A program made the position numbers and the translations under genes. A DNA stretch of 64,000 nt. It comes from Mycobacterium sp. 3519A. GTDB taxonomy: Bacteria; Actinomycetota; Actinomycetes; Mycobacteriales; Mycobacteriaceae. The notes under the pieces are model-generated. The model did no database searches. It was not told the DNA's origin and saw only the letters and a program-made list of their open reading frames with translations. Positions within the stretch are counted from its first letter, which is position 1. Each line of letters opens with the position of its first letter. The stretch covers positions 2,510,734 to 2,574,733 of the forward strand of contig NZ_OESG01000014.1 in the NCBI RefSeq assembly GCF_900240945.1, in the 5' to 3' direction. Positions 29,168 through 36,614 of the stretch are shown here, piece after piece.

Positions 29168-29401
29168 CTAGCCCTCGGCCTTGGCGACGATGGTGGCGAT
29201 CTCACGGCTGGTGAGTGCTCGGTCCACGCCGGGCAACAGCACGTTCATCATGTCTGTGGCGCGACAGTTGGTGCACCCATTCGTGTCACAGTTCGTGCAG
29301 CCGTTGGTGTCGTCCGCGGCGCGCAACGCGCCGAGGCTGCCCACCCCGAGAATCCTCACTTCCAGCGCTGCAAGGCGACGTTCCAGATCGATGTCAGCCA
29401 T
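29168..29401 (-). CDS. Candidate lanthipeptide precursor peptide
   Basis: A 77-residue peptide directly upstream of lanC, with a strong Shine-Dalgarno sequence (GGGAGGGGA) before its ATG. The first 29 residues are leader-like, helical and without Cys or Thr. Residues 31-46 are two identical units DTNGCTNC-DTNGCTNC, giving four Cys and four Thr in alternation, well suited to methyllanthionine rings. The two units are encoded by different synonymous codons. Unusually, 31 further residues follow (to LTSREIATIVAKAEG), with no Cys. The four Cys also form two CxxC pairs, so a small zinc-binding protein is an alternative reading. No homologue is recognised. Confidence 0.75.
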   Translation of the reverse strand: MADIDLERRLAALEVRILGVGSLGALRAADDTNGCTNCDTNGCTNCRATDMMNVLLPGVDRALTSREIATIVAKAEG

Positions 29402-29435
29402 GATATTCCCCTCCCGATCAGAATGGCTGTTGAGT

Positions 29436-29457
29436 ACACAGGAAACGTTTCCTGTGT
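29436..29457. promoter_or_regulatory. 22-bp perfect palindrome in the divergent lanthipeptide/esterase promoter region
   Basis: The half-site ACACAGGAAAC is repeated in perfect inverted orientation with no spacer, centred between 29446 and 29447. The core GGAAACGTTTCC with its central CG resembles operators of LacI-family regulators. It lies 34 bases upstream of the precursor ATG and about 150 bases upstream of the esterase start. No LacI-type gene is in the window. Confidence 0.6.
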
Positions 29458-29607
29458 GACATACAGATTAAGCCGGCGAGATGCTTTTGGCGAGTGAAAT
29501 TTTGCCTTCGATTACGGGGAATGTCGAAATTGGTTTCGCAGCAGTCATATATTTCATCACTGTCGTATATCTTGGGTCATTCCGCGCGCTCTTCTATTCT
29601 GCAAACG

Positions 29608-30759
29608 ATGGACGACATCAGGCAGTACACAGCTCCACTGCGGTGGCACGGCGGCGAGCCGCTGGTGGGTCCTCTGATGGCGATGATCGGCGATGTCGAC
29701 GTGGTCGGGCTGGGAGAGCCGACGCATGGGGACAGCCAGTCTTTGCGCCTGAAACGTGCCATCGTGCGGGAGATGTCCGCCATGCCGGGCCGAATGCTCG
29801 TGGCGTGGGAGCGGGGGGTCGGCCACATCGAGCTGGTGAACCGATTCCTCGGTGAGCGTGGGGGCCTGCCTCGCGAGGAGGTACGCCTCGTGTACCCGTG
29901 GGTCTATGAGGAGGTACAGGATCTTTTCGGTTGGCTCGGTGCGGTCGCATCTGAACGCGATGTGATGCTCCGAGGCGTCGACATGGACGGTCCACCTCCA
30001 GAACGCGTCCTCGGCGAGTTGCGACGGCGCGCGGGTATGCCCCTGTCAAATGCGTTGGCGACGGTTCAAGAGCTCGCCGCAGAAAGCAAGGATCACCGTG
30101 TGAGCGCTGCTCGCTGGAGCGCGATGGCGAAGACGGTGTCCTCAGTCATGCTTCGGGAGCAGGCGATCAGCCAGGCCGACCAGCTGTTGTTTCGGACCTT
30201 CCAGCAGTGGGGCCAGTACGAACGCCTGAAGGCCATCTCGGCGACAGATCCCACGCCCTGGGAGTACCGGGATCGGTGCCTGGCTGAGAACCTCTCGGCG
30301 CAGCAGGCCATCACGAAGCCCAGTCGCGTGGCGTTCTGGGCCCATAACGGTCATGTGTCGAAGTGGTCGGCCAGGGCGGGCGGCCATCTGGCTCGAGCCC
30401 ACAACTATGGCGCGATCGGTGTGGCGTTCGGCGCAGGGAGCTTCCATGCATGGGAGCCGGGGGATCGCGCCATCCACACTCGCCGGCTGCGGCCAGCGAC
30501 GGCGCAGCTGCCGCCGCCCAACAGTATCGAGGCGCTGCTTCAACGGGCTGGCGTCGGGGACTGCTTCATCGACTTACGAGCGATGCGCAACGGCGAGAAT
30601 CCTCTGCGTCAACCGTTGGCGATACGCGAGGTCGGCCTTGCTGCTGATACTTCACAATTCACGACACCGAAGCCCATCACAGAAATATTCGATGTCCTGG
30701 TGTGGATCCGAGAAGTAACGCCCGCCGAAATCATCCGGGATCGCGGCGCGACGTGGTAG
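29608..30759 (+). CDS. Erythromycin esterase-like protein
   Basis: A 383-residue member of the erythromycin esterase (Ere) family. GLGEPTHGDSQS near residue 34 holds the conserved Glu and His, and FWAHNGHVSKW near 243 supplies the later His pair. The family hydrolyses macrolide lactones, but many members have other roles. The gene is divergent from the lanthipeptide operon across the 22-bp palindrome, so it may act on the peptide product or confer protection; that is inference. The start at ATG 29608 was chosen because the family sequence begins with PLRWHGGEPL shortly after; a GTG at 29494 in frame is possible but encodes an unrelated-looking extension. No signal peptide is seen. Confidence 0.78.
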   Translation: MDDIRQYTAPLRWHGGEPLVGPLMAMIGDVDVVGLGEPTHGDSQSLRLKRAIVREMSAMPGRMLVAWERGVGHIELVNRFLGERGGLPREEVRLVYPWVYEEVQDLFGWLGAVASERDVMLRGVDMDGPPPERVLGELRRRAGMPLSNALATVQELAAESKDHRVSAARWSAMAKTVSSVMLREQAISQADQLLFRTFQQWGQYERLKAISATDPTPWEYRDRCLAENLSAQQAITKPSRVAFWAHNGHVSKWSARAGGHLARAHNYGAIGVAFGAGSFHAWEPGDRAIHTRRLRPATAQLPPPNSIEALLQRAGVGDCFIDLRAMRNGENPLRQPLAIREVGLAADTSQFTTPKPITEIFDVLVWIREVTPAEIIRDRGATW

Positions 30760-31022
30760 ACCGGAAAACTGAGCGTTCCCTGATTCGGAAACACCTTCGT
30801 GTGATATGTAACGCCGCATACCTGGGTCCATTCGTGACGTCACCCAGGCTTGATTTCAGCTACTTTCCTAATCTTGCTTGTCGAGCTATTGATCACACTT
30901 TTAAATTGTCGACGACAATAACCGGCAACGGCTCGGTTTCGGGATAAACGGCTGGCGGCGCATTTACTGAATATGCACGGGCCTGCACAAGCAGCAGCCC
31001 AGCGGTAGGGCAGACTTGTGGA
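30760..31022. other. AT-richer intergenic region with a stem-loop and an inverted repeat
   Basis: This 263-bp gap is clearly richer in A+T than the flanks. It contains a stem-loop CCTGGGT (30821-30827) / ACCCAGG (30842-30848) that may terminate the esterase transcript. It also has a perfect inverted repeat ATTGTCG-A-CGACAAT at 30905-30919, a possible operator for the SRPBCC gene. No convincing small gene was found. Confidence 0.4.
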
Positions 31023-31484
31023 GTGAGCGATCTGCAGATGTCCGAGTCGATTTCCGTGGCGGTGACGCCCGACGAGTTGTACGCGCTGGTGTCGGATGTG
31101 ACCAGGATGGGCGAGTGGAGCCCGATCTGCCGCGCCTGCTGGTGGGACGAGGGCGACGGCCCGCGTGTCGGGGCGTGGTTCACCGGACGCAACGAACTGC
31201 CCGAGCGGACCTGGGAGACGCGCTGCCAGGTGGTGGCCGCCGAGCCCGGTCGGGAGTTCGCGTGGGAGGTCAACAACGGTTGGACACGTTGGGGTTACAC
31301 GTTCGAGCCCGAGGGTGACGGTACGAAGCTGACCGAGTCGTGGGAGTTCCTGCCTGCCGGTATCGCCGGCTTCCACAAGCGTTTCGGGGCCGACGCCGAC
31401 GCGGAGCTCGCGAGCCGGCGAGAAGCGGCCAGGACCGGTATCCCCGCCACGCTGGCCGCGATCAAGAAGGCCGCCGAGGCCTGA
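31023..31484 (+). CDS. SRPBCC-family protein (polyketide cyclase/START-like)
   Basis: The 153-residue protein is of the SRPBCC helix-grip type (VAVTPDELYALVSDVTRMGEW start; W-rich strands; long C-terminal helix). Such proteins bind lipids or other hydrophobic ligands, and no catalytic site can be claimed. GTG 31023 is the start; there is no clear Shine-Dalgarno sequence. It is a single gene, followed immediately by a strong hairpin and then by the converging formylglycine-generating-enzyme gene. Confidence 0.75.
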   Translation: MSDLQMSESISVAVTPDELYALVSDVTRMGEWSPICRACWWDEGDGPRVGAWFTGRNELPERTWETRCQVVAAEPGREFAWEVNNGWTRWGYTFEPEGDGTKLTESWEFLPAGIAGFHKRFGADADAELASRREAARTGIPATLAAIKKAAEA

Positions 31485-31490
31485 GTTCGC

Positions 31491-31547
31491 CGAAACGGCA
31501 TTCCGGCACGCCTCTTCTCGAACTTTCCGTGCTGGAATGCCGTTTCG
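31491..31547. repeat. Stem-loop between convergent genes (element B of a hairpin family)
   Basis: The arms 31491-31510 and 31528-31547 pair over 20 bp with a single mismatch (CGAAACGGCATTCCRGCACG). The 17-base loop, read on the minus strand, is GAAAGTTCGAGAAGAGG and matches the 17-base loop of element C at 12 positions. It sits 6 bases after the SRPBCC stop and 6 bases from the stop of the converging gene, so a bidirectional terminator role is likely. Confidence 0.7.
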
Positions 31548-31553
31548 CCGCGA

Positions 31554-32435
31554 TCAAGAGCGCCGGACGCAGCGGAAGCCGACGTGGCTCATGCCGGTGT
31601 CGACTGGTTGCGGCCTACGCGCGGCGGGGCGGTAGCGCAGGCAATAGTTGTCGGCGCACAGGAACGAGCCGCCCTTGACGACCCTGCGCGGGATCTGGAA
31701 CTGCGGTTGGCGGGGATCGTAACTGTCTGCCTCACAACAGGAATCGGTTGACCTGGTGTCGGTGTACCAGTCGGTGGTCCACTCCCAGACGTTGCCCGCC
31801 ATATCGGCCAACCCGTAACCGTTGGGCGGGAAGCTGCCGACGGGTGTGGTGCGGCCGTAGCCGCGCTCAGGCCGCCACGGGAAGTCGCCGTGCCAGTAGT
31901 TCGCCAGCGGTCGGCCGGGCTGCTCCGGCTCGTCGCCCCAGGTGTACGTGGCGCCGGCGAGACCGCCGCGGGCCGCGGTCTCCCACTCGGCCTCGGTCGG
32001 CAGTGCAAGCCCGGCCCACGCGGCGTACGCCTGCGCATCCTCGAAGGCGACATGTACGACGGGATGGTCGGCGCGCTTGTCGATCGACGAATGCGGGCCG
32101 ACCGGATGCCGCCACGATGCGCCCGGTGTCCACGTCCACCACAGGTTCAGGTGCCGCAGGTCGACGGGACCGCGGGTGCGGGTGAACACCATCGAGCCCG
32201 GCTGCAGATTCGCGGCGGGCGCGCCGGGATAGTCGGCGGGGTTCAGCGGACGTTCGGCGACGGTGACATATCCAGTGGCCGTAACGAATTCGGCGAACTC
32301 GGCGTTGGTGACCTGGTGGCGTTGGATCCGGAATTCGTCGATGTGCACCTCGCGGACCGGCGCCTCCTCCGAATAGTGCGCGTCGGAACCCAGTGCGACG
32401 GTCTGCGCCGGTATCCGCACCAGATCGTCAGTCAC
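31554..32435 (-). CDS. Formylglycine-generating enzyme (SUMF1 family)
   Basis: A 293-residue SUMF1/FGE protein. Recognisable elements are HQVTNAEFAEFV near residue 40, LPTEAEWETAARGG near 145, GNVWEWTTDWY near 212, and the copper/active-site cysteines in GGSFLCADNYCLRYR near 260 (C-x4-C). It converts a Cys of sulfatases to the catalytic formylglycine, using oxygen. GTG 32435 overlaps the HAD gene by 8 bases. The sulfatase two genes upstream is the obvious client. Confidence 0.9.
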   Translation of the reverse strand: MTDDLVRIPAQTVALGSDAHYSEEAPVREVHIDEFRIQRHQVTNAEFAEFVTATGYVTVAERPLNPADYPGAPAANLQPGSMVFTRTRGPVDLRHLNLWWTWTPGASWRHPVGPHSSIDKRADHPVVHVAFEDAQAYAAWAGLALPTEAEWETAARGGLAGATYTWGDEPEQPGRPLANYWHGDFPWRPERGYGRTTPVGSFPPNGYGLADMAGNVWEWTTDWYTDTRSTDSCCEADSYDPRQPQFQIPRRVVKGGSFLCADNYCLRYRPAARRPQPVDTGMSHVGFRCVRRS

Positions 32436-33324
32436 TGAAGACCGTCGTCCAATCGTCGCGCATGCTGACCACGGTCCAGTCGTCCATCGCTGCCTGGGTC
32501 AGCGCCCTCTCAGCGCCTGCGGCGTAGTCGAACTCACGATCGGCGTCGTCGTGCAGCACCAGCAGTCGCAGGCCGCGGGTGAACTCCAGCATCTCGATGT
32601 CGCCGTTCGAGTTGCCGGCAGCCAGGATCGGCCTGCGTCCGATCCTGCTCCACAGTCGCACCGGCTTCATCGGCCCGTCGTCGAGGAATTCGGGCTGCGC
32701 GGTGGTGTACAGATCGCCGTCGCGGTAGTCCAGCCCGACCGAACTTCCCACCACCCGCTCCGGCGGAATTCCGTACAGCGCAACGGTAACCGGTCGCATG
32801 AAGTCGCGGCCGCCACCGGACACGATGTAGTTGGTGAACGCGTTGGCCTCCAGATAGCGGAGCAACTCGACCATCGGACGGTATCCGCACGACGTGTAGG
32901 GCCGCTTCAGCGTGGGGTGCGTGGCCTGTTCGAAGAAGGCGCTGACCCGGCCCGCGTGTTGTTCGACCGTGATCTCGTGATGGGCGGTGAGGATCGCTGC
33001 GACAAGGGGTTTGACGTCCGAGTCGTCGCCCTGATAGTGCTTCGTCACCGCATCGCCGAACCACCTCAGGTTGCCTTCGAATGCCGCCTTGTACGGTTGC
33101 CTGCCGCGCAGTGCCGGGTCGGCCTTGGCCTGCTCGACGAACCGGCGGATCAGGAAGTCGAGTTGGATGTACATCGGTTTCTCACACCACAGCGTGCCGT
33201 CGTTGTCGAACACCGCGATGCGTTGATGTGGCTCAACGTAATCCGGCCCGCCATGCGTGGTGATCCGGCCGACGAAGTCGACGATCGCCGACTTCGTCGC
33301 TCCCTCGTTCCACGACTCGAGCAT
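32428..33324 (-). CDS. HAD-superfamily hydrolase (phosphoserine phosphatase-like)
   Basis: The 298-residue protein has the HAD nucleophile motif VFDNDGTLW near residue 39 (Asp-x-Asp) and the late motif GNSNGDIEML near 236, where the usual metal Asp pair appears as N-x-x-GD. A large helical cap lies between them. Substrate unknown. It directly abuts the sulfatase stop codon and overlaps the FGE gene, so it belongs to that operon; whether it acts on a phosphorylated sulfatase product is speculation. Confidence 0.8.
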   Translation of the reverse strand: MLESWNEGATKSAIVDFVGRITTHGGPDYVEPHQRIAVFDNDGTLWCEKPMYIQLDFLIRRFVEQAKADPALRGRQPYKAAFEGNLRWFGDAVTKHYQGDDSDVKPLVAAILTAHHEITVEQHAGRVSAFFEQATHPTLKRPYTSCGYRPMVELLRYLEANAFTNYIVSGGGRDFMRPVTVALYGIPPERVVGSSVGLDYRDGDLYTTAQPEFLDDGPMKPVRLWSRIGRRPILAAGNSNGDIEMLEFTRGLRLLVLHDDADREFDYAAGAERALTQAAMDDWTVVSMRDDWTTVFSD

Positions 33325-34863
33325 CTAGTCCTTCGCGAGGAATTCGTGCAGTTTCTGCACTGCGTGATTGATGGTGAACGACGCCGGCTCCTGCCTCGGC
33401 GGAAACTCCTTGAACGTGTCCAGGAACTGCGTGACGATCGCGCCGGCGTAGAACGCCATATAAATGCGATCGATCATCCAGTCGTAGTACGTATTCGAAG
33501 TGATGTCGGCGCGCTCGAACGGGTCGGTGCGCAGATTGAAGATCTTCGGTGCGCGCAGCGGTGTGAACGGGTCCTGCCAGATCTGCAGCGTGCCCTCACA
33601 CCGCTGCTCCATGAACACGACCTTCCAATTGTCGAACCGCAGACCGAGCACGTCGCCGTCGTCGGAGAAGTAGATGAAGCCCTTACGTGGGCTCTCGTCG
33701 ACCTCGCCGGTCAGGTACGGCAGGATGTTGTAGGCGTCGAGGTGGACCTTGAAGGTCTTGTCGCCGCACTTGTGGCCCTTCTTCAGCTTCTCGATGATGT
33801 CGGGTTCTCCCGCCGCGGCAAGGAACGTCGGGAACCAGTCGTGGTGCTGGATGATTTCGTTCGACACCACGCCTGCGGGGATCTTGCCCGGCCAGCGGAT
33901 CATCTCCGGAATTCGGAACGCGCCTTCCCAGTTGGTGTTCTTCTCGCTGCGGAACGGTGTGGTGGCGCCGTCCGGCCAGCTGTTGGCGTGCGGTCCGTTG
34001 TCGGTGCTGTAGATGACGATCGTGTCCTCGGCGATGCCGAGTTCGTCGAGGGTGTCCAGTAGCAGGCCGACATGCTTGTCGTGATCGATCATCGTGTCGT
34101 GGTACGGCGACTGCCAGCGGCCGGCCTGCCCCACCGACTCCGGTTTCGTGTGTGTCCGGAAGTGCATGTGCGTGGTGTTCATCCACACGAAGAACGGCGT
34201 ATCCGTCGCGGCCTGGCGCCTGATGAAATCGACGCAGGCGGCGGTGGTTTCGTCGTCGATGGTTTCCATTCGCTTCCTGGTCAGCGGACCGGTGTCTTCG
34301 ATGCGTTGTTTGCCGACGCGTCCCCAGCGCTCATGGGTTTCGTCGTCGTCGACATCGGTGGCCCACGAATGGATGACGCCACGCGGAAGGAAGGCGTTGC
34401 GCATCATGGGCGCCTCTTCGGCGGTGGGATAGTCGGGCTGCTCGGGCTCCTCCTCCGCGTTGAGGTGATAGAGGTTGCCGAAGAACTCGTCGAAGCCGTG
34501 CACGGTCGGCAAGTACTTGTTCAGGTCGCCAAGGTGATTCTTGCCGAACTGCCCGGTGGCGTAGCCCAACGGTTTGAGACAGTCGGCGATGGTGGCGTCC
34601 TCGGGTTGCAGTCCGGCGTCGGCGCCGGGCATGCCGACCTTCGACAGCCCAGTCCGGTACACGCTCTGCCCGGTGATGAACGCCGACCGACCTGCGGTGC
34701 AACTCTGCTCGCCGTAGGAATCGGTGAAACGCATGCCCTCGTCGGCAATCCGGTCGATGTTCGGGGTCCGGTAGCCCATCAGGCCGTCGCTGTAACAACT
34801 CAAATTGGTGATGCCGATGTCGTCGCCCCAGATGACCAGAATGTTCGGCTTTCCGTTCGGCAT
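33325..34863 (-). CDS. Arylsulfatase-type sulfatase
   Basis: A 512-residue type I sulfatase. The metal-binding start is VIWGDDIG near residue 11, and the formylglycine site SCTAGRSAFITGQ lies near 53. STDNGPHANSWPDG near 290 and the Lys/His pair of the active site follow. The site has Ala where the usual CxPxR has Pro (CTAGR). ATG 34863 is preceded by AAGGAG at good spacing. No signal peptide is seen, so it is probably cytoplasmic. It heads the sulfatase-HAD-FGE operon, with no gap to the HAD gene. Confidence 0.9.
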   Translation of the reverse strand: MPNGKPNILVIWGDDIGITNLSCYSDGLMGYRTPNIDRIADEGMRFTDSYGEQSCTAGRSAFITGQSVYRTGLSKVGMPGADAGLQPEDATIADCLKPLGYATGQFGKNHLGDLNKYLPTVHGFDEFFGNLYHLNAEEEPEQPDYPTAEEAPMMRNAFLPRGVIHSWATDVDDDETHERWGRVGKQRIEDTGPLTRKRMETIDDETTAACVDFIRRQAATDTPFFVWMNTTHMHFRTHTKPESVGQAGRWQSPYHDTMIDHDKHVGLLLDTLDELGIAEDTIVIYSTDNGPHANSWPDGATTPFRSEKNTNWEGAFRIPEMIRWPGKIPAGVVSNEIIQHHDWFPTFLAAAGEPDIIEKLKKGHKCGDKTFKVHLDAYNILPYLTGEVDESPRKGFIYFSDDGDVLGLRFDNWKVVFMEQRCEGTLQIWQDPFTPLRAPKIFNLRTDPFERADITSNTYYDWMIDRIYMAFYAGAIVTQFLDTFKEFPPRQEPASFTINHAVQKLHEFLAKD

Positions 34864-34944
34864 GGCGGGCTCCTTCACCAATTGACGTCTGTGTTGAAGC
34901 CTAGGGAGCGGCACGCGTCAAAACCGGGGGTTTGCGCAACGGAC

Positions 34945-35652
34945 TCAACGATTCGTCAAATCGCGGACGAGCCCGGGGTACCGGCCGCGGTCGGGCCGGA
35001 AGATGTCATGCGGCGAGTCGGTGAACTCGTGCAGGTCCGCCCACGGGAACAACTGCCGGTACCGGTCCCACGCCGCATCGTCGACCAACGGGAAATCCGG
35101 GCTGCGCACCACGAGCATCGGGATCTGCAACGCCGACAGCGGCTCCCAGAACGACCGGTTCTGCGCCGCGCGGAACGTCTTGACGGCGGCGTCGTAGTCG
35201 AGCCGGTCGGAGACCGGGGTGCCGCGCCACCGGCCGTCGAGCAGTCGGTGGATGTGCGCGTCGGGCAACACGATCTCGGCAGGCACGTAGTCGCCGATCG
35301 CCAGAGAGAGCACCCGATCCGGGTTCGCCAGCGCCCACGCGACCGCATACGTGGTGCCGCGGGAGAACGTCATCACATGCACCGGCCCGTCGGTGACCGC
35401 GTCGACCACCGCGCCCACGTCGTCACGAAGCGCCGCAAGGTCGTAACCCGTTTCCGGCGCATCGCTGTAGCCGTGGCCGCGAAGCTCCACCACCACCGTG
35501 CGGCGGCCCAGCAGGTGGAGCACCTCGACGTAGTCGTCGGCGACGTCGGTCATGCCGGGCACGAAGACGATCGGCGCGCCGTGGTCGGGGCCGCCGGAGT
35601 CCAGGTAGTGAATGCGGGTGGCGCCGTTGGCGGCGAAGCGGGAGTGGGCCAT
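34945..35652 (-). CDS. Alpha/beta-hydrolase
   Basis: A 235-residue alpha/beta-hydrolase fold protein. It has an oxyanion region VFVPGMTD near residue 30, a nucleophile elbow VMTFSRGTTYA near 96 (S-R-G, slightly unlike GxSxG), and a terminal DSPHDIF with the probable His. It was placed at ATG 35652 because the fold begins there. It lies upstream of the sulfatase operon on the same strand, with an 81-bp gap that contains a weak hairpin (AAACC-CCC-GGTTT on the coding strand). Substrate unknown. Confidence 0.78.
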   Translation of the reverse strand: MAHSRFAANGATRIHYLDSGGPDHGAPIVFVPGMTDVADDYVEVLHLLGRRTVVVELRGHGYSDAPETGYDLAALRDDVGAVVDAVTDGPVHVMTFSRGTTYAVAWALANPDRVLSLAIGDYVPAEIVLPDAHIHRLLDGRWRGTPVSDRLDYDAAVKTFRAAQNRSFWEPLSALQIPMLVVRSPDFPLVDDAAWDRYRQLFPWADLHEFTDSPHDIFRPDRGRYPGLVRDLTNR

Positions 35653-35747
35653 CGCCGGACAACGATGCCCGCTCGATCCCGGCCCGTGTGCGGTTTCGAT
35701 GCGAAGTGCCCGGGATCGGCGCACCCTGGTATCGGAAGGTGATGGCC

Positions 35748-36023
35748 ATGTATGACAAGGATTTGAGCAACAAGTGGCGCGTCGAGATCGACTTCGACGA
35801 GGACGAGACTCACACGCATGCGACGGTGCGCGCCCGGTGCGGTGACGAGGCGGTGACCGCGCTGGGGGACGCGTTCCGCAACCCGAAGGACAGCAGCCAA
35901 CCCATGATCGGCGAGGAGATCGCCGCGGCGCGCGGGCTGATCGCATTGGGCACCGAATTGCTCCAGCGGGCGTCGTTGCGGATCGAGCAGGCCACCCACC
36001 AGCCCGTGCACCTGTACCGCTGA
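35748..36023 (+). CDS. DUF1876 small protein
   Basis: A 91-residue acidic protein (MYDKDLSNKWRVEIDFDED start) of the DUF1876 type, which has a dsRBD-like fold and is common in mycobacteria and other Actinobacteria. Function unknown. ATG 35748 is best placed behind GGAAGG; ATG 35742 two codons upstream is also possible. The 2H phosphoesterase gene starts 3 bp after its stop, so the two are co-transcribed. Confidence 0.75.
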   Translation: MYDKDLSNKWRVEIDFDEDETHTHATVRARCGDEAVTALGDAFRNPKDSSQPMIGEEIAAARGLIALGTELLQRASLRIEQATHQPVHLYR

Positions 36024-36026
36024 CAG

Positions 36027-36548
36027 GTGGCGCTGGCCGTCTGTCTACTGTTCGACCGGCGTTCCGAACGGGCCGTCCGGGGGTTGTGGGACCGGGTCGA
36101 GGAGCAGGGCGTCGGCAGTCTGCGCTCGCACACCCACGGCAGGCATGTGCCGCACGTGTCGTATGCCGTGCTGCGTGACTGGGACCTGTCCGCTGTGACG
36201 GCCGCGCTGGCTGGGCTGCGCGGCGAGGCCGTCGACCTCAGCTTCGACGGCGTCGGACTGTTCCGCCGCGGGCGCACCTGGTTGCTGGCCGGGGTGAGCG
36301 CGGACTTCGTGGCCCGCCAGCAGCGGGTTGTCGAGGCGGTCGTCGGCACCGGAGCGGAATTGCACAAGCACTACCGGCCGGGCGTGTGGCTGCCGCACTG
36401 CTCGTTGGCGCCGCGGGCAACGCTCGCTCAGTTGCCGGCGGTCGTGGCGGCGGTGATGGACGTGTTGCCGCTGCAGGCTCGGTTGGACCGCGCCGCGCTG
36501 GTGAACAGCGCAACGGGGGAGCTCAGCCGGTTGCCGAACCTGCCGTGA
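36027..36548 (+). CDS. 2H phosphoesterase (2'-5' RNA ligase-like)
   Basis: The 173-residue protein has two H-x-S motifs in the 2H-phosphoesterase arrangement: HVPHVSYAVL near residue 38 and LPHCSLAP near 120. The family opens or closes 2',3'-cyclic phosphates or acts on 2'-5' linkages; the substrate here is not known. GTG start 3 bp behind the DUF1876 gene. Confidence 0.72.
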   Translation: MALAVCLLFDRRSERAVRGLWDRVEEQGVGSLRSHTHGRHVPHVSYAVLRDWDLSAVTAALAGLRGEAVDLSFDGVGLFRRGRTWLLAGVSADFVARQQRVVEAVVGTGAELHKHYRPGVWLPHCSLAPRATLAQLPAVVAAVMDVLPLQARLDRAALVNSATGELSRLPNLP

Positions 36549-36614
36549 TTGCCTGGGCAAAATTTGGCCGTTAGGAGGCGGATCTGCCGGTCGGTAGGCA
36601 ATCATGCAATTGAC

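Noticed and set aside
29481..29855. ORF starting MLLASEILPSITG with a hydrophobic stretch
   Set aside because: It overlaps most of the esterase start in another frame and becomes Arg-rich; the esterase frame has clear family motifs.
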